Shown here: positions 58,001 to 64,000 of the stretch, in pieces
How the letters are laid out: each line of letters opens with the position of its first letter
Position numbering within the stretch: the first letter of the stretch is position 1
Assembly: GCF_963675165.1 (NCBI RefSeq)
Contig: NC_087379.1
Span: 2,112,201-2,176,200, forward strand
Reading direction: 5' to 3'
DNA from: Halichondria panicea
Lineage: Eukaryota; Porifera; Demospongiae; Suberitida; Halichondriidae
DNA: 64,000 nt
Made by a program: the position numbers and the translations under genes
The notes under the pieces: generated by a model
The model's input: only the letters and a program-made list of their open reading frames with translations
Databases searched by the model: none
What the model was told of the DNA's origin: nothing

Positions 58001-60709
58001 CACTCACTTTCAGGGAAGTGCTGTAGAACTTGCTGTACATCAGTCTTTGACAGCTTGAGTATATCGCAGTGGGTTCTTGCCCTCACCAGAGCACATGTGG
58101 GAACACTGTACACCAGGTTCCTCTATGGAGAGGAAGGCAGAATAATGGTGAGTTAAAGTTAAAGAGTCTAATTGTACCCACCTCTCCAAAGATGTCTCCT
58201 TCTTTAAAGACGGCTACTGGTGGAGCATTCTCATCAGGGAGTATCTCAACCACCCCTGTCTGAACAAAGTACATGTGGTGTCCCATGTCACCCTTGTTCA
58301 GGATCACCTAGAGAAACAGTGCATGCTGGTCTAGCTTCTGACAACATTAATATGCAACTCTTGGAGTTTTCTTTTTACTCTAACCAGTACATGTTGTAGC
58401 CTTCAACAGGTCAACAACCGACTGTCTGTATGCAAGTACTGTAGGCTCAGGGATGTTGAAGCGTAGGACTGACCTGTTGTGGTAGATAGAGGGTGTGCTT
58501 GACAACCAGTGACAGCATTCTCATAAACTCTTCAGGTGCGTCCTTGAACAAGGTGGACTACAGGGGTTAGATATCGTACAGCGTGAAGCGAAAATATACG
58601 GTTTTCGCTGATTAAGCATGTACCGCTAATATTTATACCCACGAATAACCCATGCATGCTGCAAAAAAGCCCGTTATTCCGCGAAAATCTTTCTAAACGG
58701 TCATTCTGCAACAGTGTATACACATACCTGCTATACAGTACATCATAAATATCACCAGTGAAACTCATGTATGCACAGTCGTTTACATGTATACATGGAT
58801 TTTCAAATGCATGAATGCAAATTTACCAACCATTTTAATGTTGTTACAGTAGTAATTATTAAGCGTGTGTATGTTTCTACTGACCTTCCCAATCATGGAC
58901 TTGTAACTTTCCAGTGAGAGCTCAGCCTGGAGCACCAGAGGGAGCTCATCAAAGAGATCAGTTACTGCATTACCTTTGTTGCGCCGCCACTACAGTATAG
59001 CATTATAAAGCATGTAGGAAATGTACAAAAGCAGAAACCAAAAAAATAATGTCACTGGCATGAATCCACTCCTCCCTCCACTATATACCACGTACCAGAT
59101 ATTCGTAGTATTCAGTGACCTTCTTTTTGAGAAAGGGGCTGGTCTTGGTCTCGTCCAGATTATCTCGGATCGTGTTGAGACGATGGATGTACCTTGACCT
59201 TTGAGCATCGGCATTGGTGAGTAGAGACGCTAGTCCTCCCAGGATGTAGCCAAACAAGACCACACCCAATATCATGCACGCAGTGGCTATCCATTTCTCT
59301 AGGGAAGTCACGGGCACAATGTCTCCATAGCTGTATGGGTGAATACGGAACAATAATATTAGGCATTAAGTACTTAAACACTTTAAACTCTACCGTATTA
59401 CTAGAATATTTTGCGAGTAAAAAACCTTTGTGAATGAGCCAAATCAGCAGAAAATTTGACCCTTTGCGATCTAACTATTGCGTTCTGGCAAGTATTGTGT
59501 GTATTTACTAGTATTAATTAGGTTTTGTGGATTTTATTGTTACAAAATTGATCAACCATCGCAAAGTTCGCAAATGTTTGATGCTTGCAAAACATTCTAG
59601 TAATACGGTATACATCATACAAACCTAGAACACTACTAGTTGTTTGCCCATTTGGGAAAACTCACAAGGCTAGTAAAAGTATTGTTATAAGTAGGGACTC
59701 ACCCGACACTGCTAATGGTGGTGACAGACCAGTACAGGGAAATGATGTACTTCTCAAACTCAGAGGCAGTGTTCCAGCTGATACCTGAACAAGAAAATAC
59801 AAATTAACGTCTCAAAAATTCTGTACCAGCAGCTAAAATTAAGTCTACATAAAGACAAGATCAACCACACATAAACACAGTTTTATCACCGTGTTTGGTT
59901 GTTGAGTCCACGCTCCAAGTGTTGGGTTTGCAGATGGCTCCCAGTTGGTAGGCAGCGTCCGACTGCACACTGTAACAGGCCACTGAGAACCACACACCAG
60001 CCACAATGTGAGCACACAGACTGGCAAGATAGGTGAACCGAAGAGTCATCAGCAGCATGGTGCGCGTACCTGGCTGATTCTCCCGGCTAGCTGAAAGGGG
60101 GGGGGGGGAGGGTTAAATGATATACATAACTGAACATGGTAAACAGGGGCCACTCTTGTTTTATAGGCCTACCAACATAGTGGGAAAAGGGTGTTTAGAG
60201 TTTCATAATTTCCCCTTTCCAGGGTAATGGACGATTAGCTAAACTGCATTAGTGCAAAACTCACATAGAAAGGCCCAGGGTTTGTAGCATCTGATGCAGC
60301 GATTGAGCCTCAGCAGTGTAGCAGCATAGAGAACATTACTGGCTGCAAAACAGAACAATTCTAGTGGAAGAACGGAAACAATATCCGGTAGGAGAGAGGT
60401 ACGAATGTAGTGGAGAGCTATTTCCTTTTTGCTGGTGATTTTCACTCCTTTTTTCATGAAGCTCCGAAAGAAAGTGACGACAATGGACACAATATACACA
60501 ATATCCGCAATGTAAATAATTATCCATTGCCATTGAATGCCAGCATTGTAGAAAGCTTGAAAAGTGACAAAAAATATTGATGGTAGTGTGGAAACGACCA
60601 CAATCACATCCCAGATGAATAGAACAATTCGTTTAAATGTGCTCCACACGATTTCATTGGTGTCTTCTGCACTTGATCTACGACTATCCATCACTTCGCA
60701 AGCTAGCAC
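37843..60709 (-). CDS. CNGK-like four-repeat cyclic-nucleotide-gated K+ channel (43 exons, 2135 aa)
   Basis: This hand-built model of 43 exons sums to 6408 nt with every splice phase agreeing. The exons are listed under the four repeat entries. Each repeat has S1-S6, a GYGD pore, a C-linker and a cyclic-nucleotide-binding domain, so one chain makes a pseudotetramer. This is the architecture of the CNGK channel of sea urchin and zebrafish sperm, where cGMP opens a potassium conductance and hyperpolarises the cell. GYGD in all four pores predicts K+ selectivity. Introns are GT-AG except intron 36 (GC-AG). Intron 17 (54421-51854) hosts a kinase gene on the plus strand, and intron 41 (42853-38575) a transposon nest. 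The start is ATG at 60709; a second Met six codons on is possible. Expression in sperm or flagellated cells is an inference from the family. Confidence 0.93.
38103..38235. repeat. GTGTG(G)-rich minisatellite in last CNGK intron
   Basis: Tandem units of TGTGGTGTGTTGTGAGTGTG type lie directly next to the 3' splice site of exon 43. On the coding strand they are CA-rich and form the region preceding the acceptor. Confidence 0.9.
38945..39260 (-). pseudogene. C-terminal fragment of a pogo/Tigger transposase
   Basis: Minus-strand sense VFFLIIPGGCTSIIQPMDKC followed by INKTYMRQ, a TAA stop, then WEEWIKQDIPDI matches the DDE_1 family block around the third catalytic Asp (usually IPGG.TS..QP.D..INK). 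Downstream an acidic tail (TSEEDQVNQDPSDSDVDS, SDEDSEDQDEKD) is frameshifted. The nonsense and frame changes make it a pseudogene. Only about 100 residues remain. Confidence 0.8.
39361..40140. mobile_element. TIR element nested in the pogo-type element
   Basis: Ends with GATACAAAAGAAAGGGGATTGGAAACGA on one side and its inverse on the other pair over about 38 bp (the left starts near 39361, the right ends near 40140). The interior matches the partial copy at 2600-3170. There is no long frame. It was inserted into the pogo-type element. Confidence 0.8.
41011..41090 (+). repeat. 20-bp tandem array
   Basis: Four copies of AGAAAATCATGTACTTCAAT are present, the last one diverged. Confidence 0.9.
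41161..41277. repeat. Hairpin inside the 2.4-kb element
   Basis: TGTTTAGGAAGTTTCCACAT and its near-perfect inverse (ATGTAGAAACTTCCTAAACA) flank a 60-bp loop. Confidence 0.85.
48583..48909. mobile_element. MITE with TA duplication inserted in (TG)n
   Basis: Arms starting GACTGGCGGCGACAGCC are inverted partners over about 75 bp (right end GGCTGTCGCCGCCAGTC). TA flanks both ends (48581-48582, 48910-48911). The duplicate at 22307-22352 has an uninterrupted (TG)n, which is the empty site. Confidence 0.88.
48911..49022. repeat. (TG)n microsatellite
   Basis: About 110 bp of TG repeats with a few GG and GC interruptions, in channel intron 23. Confidence 0.95.
49788..49972. mobile_element. MITE, TACCGTAT ends
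   Basis: Left TACCGTATAGAGTGGG and right inverse TACCGTATATTGTG bound 185 bp. Inner TTTGGCG/CGCCAAA is symmetrical. It lies in CNGK intron 21. Confidence 0.65.
50726..51198. mobile_element. MITE-like element, TACYGTATAGC ends
   Basis: Left TACTGTATAGCACAAAATGT and right inverse TACCGTATAGCGCGAAAATT. Both are followed by TTTTCGCG-type motifs. About 470 bp, in CNGK intron 19. Confidence 0.55.
51301..51507. mobile_element. MITE, TACCGTATAGCTAGAAAT ends
   Basis: The terminal repeats TACCGTATAGCTAGAAAT match exactly when the right end is reversed. Length 207 bp, in CNGK intron 19. Confidence 0.8.
52119..54242 (+). CDS. Single-exon kinase with coiled coil and kelch-like repeats, nested in CNGK intron 17 (707 aa)
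   Basis: This paralog of the 23240 gene lies wholly inside a channel intron on the other strand. Kinase: glycine loop GSGSYGTV (33-40), K53, HRDLSSNN (156-163), DFG (176-178), PPE. All catalytic residues are kept. A coiled coil follows (about 325-420), then kelch-type blades (LTIVGGEG, LLVVGGT, KLMIVGS). The open frame extends upstream to 51903, but the start is set at ATG 52119 because it aligns with the paralog start and the upstream frames of the two copies differ. The first ~215 residues are near-identical to the paralog; the rest has diverged strongly. The lack of introns beside a 43-exon host suggests retroposition of an ancestor. Confidence 0.9.
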   Translation: MAEGKCLLPVKDGNKQFAFTVVQLLEKESEILGSGSYGTVCKAKCDEIMCAAKKIYPALFQVEPIEPGREHTHPLRRFEAECYLLKNIDHPNIVQYLGTYRDPDTNAPVLLMELMDESLTHFLESSPRDIPYHIQVNLSYDIAQALAFLHSNGIIHRDLSSNNVLLLAGSRAKITDFGMSKWIDTNIQMTKCPGTPAFMPPEALDEPPVYTEKLDNFSLGVIIVQIITRLFPNPTDRFANRELVDPKFPMENIQAKVAVPEVERRQAHISRINGMHSLLPIALECLKNKEFERPTSKQLCQSLGALKEITIYQQSCAEDKDQIIRAKDEKIQTTNQDLATKIRQLQKNVEQLDIQKDSLTIKDMEIERLTLQLNEITDECDSRTRQLRELGTQVQSYEQEIDHLRLVTTTDQAHASENCSSGKSSVHVEYSTDNPFNISSGFYAVVGSKVYFRKAYDESNRIYEYDLDSRTWSVLKADPVSKGFTIVSVDNMLTIVGGEGYILNYNKLYCFLYKKWVEIFPPMNNRRVRPHAVYAKRHLIVVQRYNGYNVEILNIDTLQWSMATPFLESPDTIVVTGEYIYSKCNRKIHKCLLSDQLAGSSSENPNKFWQEIRVDLPLHSLGCIVSIDDHLLVVGGTVKFKNDEPKYFWDLYSCKAVKDIYEYIPSSDSWTVVGQMSVPRLDCLATSLPNNKLMIVGSDSTDIMNTC
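54860..55092. repeat. Possible TACCGTA-group element
   Basis: TACCGTAGTGC at the left and a reversed TACCGTATAG at the right bound 233 bp in CNGK intron 16. The arms match poorly beyond the termini, so this is tentative. Confidence 0.35.
57654..60709 (-). other. CNGK repeat 1 (exons 1-9)
   Basis: Exons: 60709-60265, 60090-59890, 59784-59703, 59330-59096, 58989-58885, 58557-58474, 58307-58182, 58122-58008, 57795-57654. S1-S4 lie in exon 1 (RLNRCIRCYK in S4), S5 in exon 2 (THIS part reads RFTYLASLCAHIVAGVWF). The pore SVTTISSVGYGDIVP is split by an intron inside the GYGD glycine codon (residue about 243). The CNBD (about 357-464) has VILNKGDMGHHMYFVQTGVV and FGERNLVYSVPTCALVRA. The phosphate-binding Arg of the usual RTA motif is missing (PTCA). 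A MITE lies in intron 3. Confidence 0.92.
59391..59610. mobile_element. MITE, TACCGTATTACTAGAAT ends
   Basis: Left TACCGTATTACTAGAATATT and the right end reversed (TACCGTATTACTAGAATGTT) agree over about 27 bp. It is a 220-bp element in CNGK intron 3, near the exon that carries half of the GYGD motif. Confidence 0.85.
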
Positions 60710-60892
60710 TGACTAGCTAGCTGCTACATAATTATTATCTTGGCTCAGAAACAGCAAGTTAGTTGTCTTAGTAACTGAACTAGAGGGACAGGTGTCAGTA
60801 GGTAAGAGTTATAAATCTGATTGGTCTAATAGCTTGTTACAGTACAATGGACACACATGTTAATTACTTGTAGACTACACATCAATCTGATA

Positions 60893-61853
60893 ATAACTAG
60901 TGTTCAAGCTGGCGCTGTGCTAATGCCTCTCGCCATGATTTGCTTTCGCTCAAAAGTATAGAAGAGAAAGTATAGAAGAGGAAAAAGTGTATAAAATAAT
61001 CTGTCTAAAACTGACTTGCAATTGTATAATTATGGTATCATTGTTGTGTTTTGTGGCTGCTTATACCAGGACCTCAAGGATCTAGGAAGCAACAAAGAAG
61101 AAGATTTTGTTTTCAATTAATTATAAGCGGAAGTGCATAATTATTTCATAAAGTTAGCTTATCTATATAAAGTCACTGAGAAGAAAAGACTTATTACATG
61201 CATCTATTGTTGTATTATGTGGCTTTAATACCAGGACCTCAAGAAAGAAGAAAATTGGATCTGTAGTTCATGCAGTGTATAATTATAATATTTAAGAAGA
61301 AAAGACTTGTGTACATGCATATTGTTATCTATAGTAGTGTTTTGTGGCTTACCAGGCCCTCAAGAAAAATATGATTCTGCCAGGAGGATCTGGATCTGGG
61401 GAATGAGCGCGCATGCGCATTACATCCATAGGAATAATTAAAGGGTGTGTCCAAAGAGATCAATTTCACAAATGGCTACTGCTAGCTAGCTGTTTTAACA
61501 GGTATTTTCTGAGTCTTGTAGCTAACAAAAAGCTAGCGCTTTAGTGCAAGGCTAACTCATATGTTGAATAGAAAGTTTGTGCGGACAGATGATGCTATGA
61601 AAGATTCTGAAGAGACTGCAACAGCCTTCAATGTGAGTCAAACTAGCCATAACTCGAGAAAGAAGCTTTAGTTTGCTAATCCACGAATCAAAATCCAAGA
61701 GAACGTGGCTAGAAGCCTATAGAAGCTGTTAGTTTTCGTCGCATTGCAACCGTTGAGCAGTTACAGCTGGAACAGACACACAGACACACAGACACACACA
61801 CAGTCAGCTTTACCGTATCCCTCGTGCGGCTACGCCTCGAGGCATAAAAATTA
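60893..61853 (+). repeat. Repeat family A, intact copy
   Basis: This is the longest uninterrupted copy (about 960 bp), upstream of the channel start. It starts CTAGTGTTCAAGCTGGCGC and ends CGGCTACGCCTCGAGGCAT. Other copies are at 14178-17360 (split), 32612-33465 and, in fragments, at 40885-40945 and 42105-42190. A microsatellite ACAGACACAC lies near the 3' end. There is no coding capacity; it is a non-autonomous repeat of unknown class. Confidence 0.85.
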
Positions 61854-62033
61854 GCAAATAGCCAGTACCAAAATTAAAAATTGTTGTTGACACTCAACTA
61901 AATTTACAACTATATAGATACTAGATACTAGCTACATGTACAGGCAAAAAACTCAAAACTCTAAAAGTTAAAATTCAATTGAAGTAACACAATTGTAGTA
62001 TAACTAAAATCATATATAACTTTATCTACTAAC

Positions 62034-63124
62034 CTACTGAGGTGGGTAACCATAAGTGTTTGGATATCCAGCAGGTGGGCCTCCCTGTGGGGGGTATGCT
62101 CCTCCTTGTGGGGCGTATGCCGCATTCGGAGGGGGCACTCCTTGTGTGGGATGGTAAGGATTCCCACCAGCAGGGGGTCCTCCATAGGGTGGGGGGTGTT
62201 GGGAGGTAGGTGGTGGGGCAAACGGGGCTGCAGTAGGGGGAGCTCCATACGGCGGGGCTTGGCTTGGGTATCCCGGTGCTTGCGAGTATGGTGTACTCTG
62301 AGGCGGTGGCTGGTATGGTTGGGCTTGCTGCGGTGGGGGCTGATACGGTTGCTGCTGTGGTGGTTGAGAGTACGGGGCACCATGAGGAGGTTGCTGGTAC
62401 GGGACACCATGGGGAGGTTGCTGGTAGGGAGCCGGTTGTGCTGGCGGCTGGTATGGGTGGGCATGAGGAGGTGGTGGTTGGCCGTATGGCTGAGATTGTC
62501 CAGTTGGACACTGTGCCACTACAGGAGGTCGTGCTTCATCGAGAATTTTTTGAGCCTTTTCTTTGTCAAAATGAAAGTCGATAGCCTCCAAAACAGTATA
62601 TTTACCAACTGGGTCGTTGATGTGGCTATGGGGGGGGATATTGTTATTATTATGTGAATAACAATAACCTATGACTGGATATGTTTACTTTGCGACTACT
62701 CCGACTGCTTTCAATTTCCCATCTGCAAAGGTGAAGGCTGCGACAACTTTTTTTGCATCACTTCCAGTCAAAACTGTAAGCCTCTACAATAAAAAGAACG
62801 AAGAATTATTTTAATAGTGTACATACGTACGTACGTACTTACCGGCTCAATCAAATCCAGCACTTCGGTCTTTTCAGATGCATGAGGAAAGTTGCCTATC
62901 ACTTCCGCAGTCTACAATATCATAGGATCAAGATAGGCAAGAAGTATACAATCACAACTGTACCTGCTCTCCAGAGAACCAGTAGTTTTGAAGGAAGCTC
63001 TCCAGAGCAGACTTTTTGTTGGAGAAAAATGGCTACAGTATCAGTAATGAGACACTCAAATCCTTAAACATACACTCACCTGCTCAAGCTGTGATTTTAA
63101 GCTGTTAAATGTCTGTGGATCCAT
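62034..63124 (-). CDS. DUF4476-like helical domain with Pro/Gln/Tyr-rich tail (5 exons, 289 aa)
   Basis: Exons: 63124-63080, 63032-62964, 62911-62843, 62783-62689, 62625-62034; GT-AG, phases agree (870 nt). Residues 1-115 are short repeated helical units: LESFLQNYWFSGEQ, VLDLIEPRL, VVAAFTFADGKLKAV and IDFHFDKEKAQKIL. These resemble DUF4476 repeats, in which an F-x-F-D/E-x-x-K-(L/K)-x-A pattern recurs. From about 120 on the chain is low complexity PYQQPP/PYGAPP/GGPP, which is likely disordered and could phase-separate or bind SH3/WW domains. The function of DUF4476 proteins is not settled. The start is the ATG directly preceding exon 1's DPQTFNSLKSQLEQ. Confidence 0.82.
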
Positions 63125-64000
63125 TATTTTAGCTGGGTAGACTACAGTCTAGTAGAAAGCTCTGTGGTCGAGTGAATTGTAAAAGAAGGGGCGTACCTCT
63201 CACCCTCGAAACTAACTTTTCTACACCGGCTAATTACCGAGAACATGTCGCTAATTGGTCAAAATGTAAACGTCACAAATAGTCATGTGCCACCGCCCAC
63301 ACGCTAACTATCACTGCAAATAATTTATTATCGTATAAGTCATCACTGGCGGTCTGTTATCGAGGCTAAAATAACATCACCCACGCATTACGCATTTTGT
63401 GGTTTGTTCTGCCACAGGCCAGAAAAAGAGTAAGTGAAAAATGAGGCCAACACATTTTACAAAAGACTGGCATCACAAATAGAACAATCCCTACATATAT
63501 AGTACTATGTGCTGGCTAAGATGCCGACTATCATTCTCTCTCCTCCGATCATCAATCATGTCCATTAGAGGAGCAAGGTCCTCATGTGGGCACGCAGCGT
63601 TAATCCCTACAGCCGTGGACCTGAATGTAACATTACATTATGAACTATTTTCACTTACTCTTTTTTTTTCACTTACTTTGAACCTTCTATCATTGCATTA
63701 AAAATAAAAAAAAGTTCACAGTATACTGATGGGTGATCCGGTGACTTGAAAATGACATTTGATTGCTGAATAATGTGTTCCAGACATGCATAATAATTAT
63801 ATGAGGTGCGTTAATAAAATACCGAAAAGTGTTGATACGTATAGCTACATAGATCTTAGCCTCGATTCTATAGTGACCTGTTGCTTTTTGTAAAATAGTC
63901 ACATCGATAATTTTAGTCCTTCCGTCTTTTTAAATAGTGATAGCCATCTATACATGCTGCATCATGCATCTAGATCTAGCCTCGTTTCCAGCCGAGTTGT
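63125..64000. other. 5' flank of the DUF4476-like gene; nothing else recognised
   Basis: No exon, RNA gene or clear repeat end is supported here. Short frames (63507-63701, 63690-63902) have no coding features. Confidence 0.4.

Noticed and set aside
62106-62657. Plus-strand 183- and 106-codon frames
   Set aside because: They are mirror frames of the GC-rich Pro/Gln tail of the minus-strand gene.

Overview
This window is intron-rich, AT-rich eukaryotic DNA from an invertebrate animal. My best guess is a sponge, at moderate confidence. The reasons are a four-repeat cyclic-nucleotide-gated potassium channel of the CNGK type, several kinase genes with kelch or retroelement domains, LINE and Crypton relics, and a high density of small inverted-repeat elements. 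Nothing in it looks bacterial.

Layout. (1) 1.2-11.5 kb, minus strand: a 14-exon MFS transporter of the ZIFL family (741 codons, all splice phases agree). Its proline-rich 15-residue tail repeat is cut short by a 2-bp loss in a minisatellite. (2) 11.5-17.9 kb: nested mobile elements, including a 5'-truncated LINE, a TA-flanked MITE and a foldback element with a 9-bp target duplication. (3) 17.9-25.5 kb: an old duplicate of the 48.1-55.4 kb interval. It carries decayed channel exons and an intact single-exon kinase-kelch gene, and its parts are circularly permuted relative to the source. A 3.4-kb TIR element sits inside one decayed exon. (4) 25.6-31.3 kb: a TIR element with a coding fragment, a kinase fused to a LINE ORF1-like domain, and a broken Crypton tyrosine recombinase. 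(5) 31.3-37.8 kb: repeats and unassigned sequence. (6) 37.8-60.7 kb, minus strand: the complete CNGK-like gene, 43 exons and 2135 codons plus stop, with four six-helix repeats, four GYGD pores and four cyclic-nucleotide-binding domains. Intron 17 contains a second single-exon kinase-kelch gene on the opposite strand. Intron 41 holds a nest of DNA transposons. (7) 62.0-63.1 kb, minus strand: a five-exon gene with DUF4476-like helices and a proline/glutamine-rich tail.

How the parts relate. The channel is the anchor locus. In sea urchin and zebrafish sperm, members of this family turn a cGMP rise into hyperpolarisation. The nested kinase gene and its duplicate show that the kinase travelled together with pieces of the channel. 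Because the two copies can be compared, later insertions can be recognised as filled versus empty sites. All exon models were built by hand from splice sites and frame agreement; no alignments or transcript data were available.
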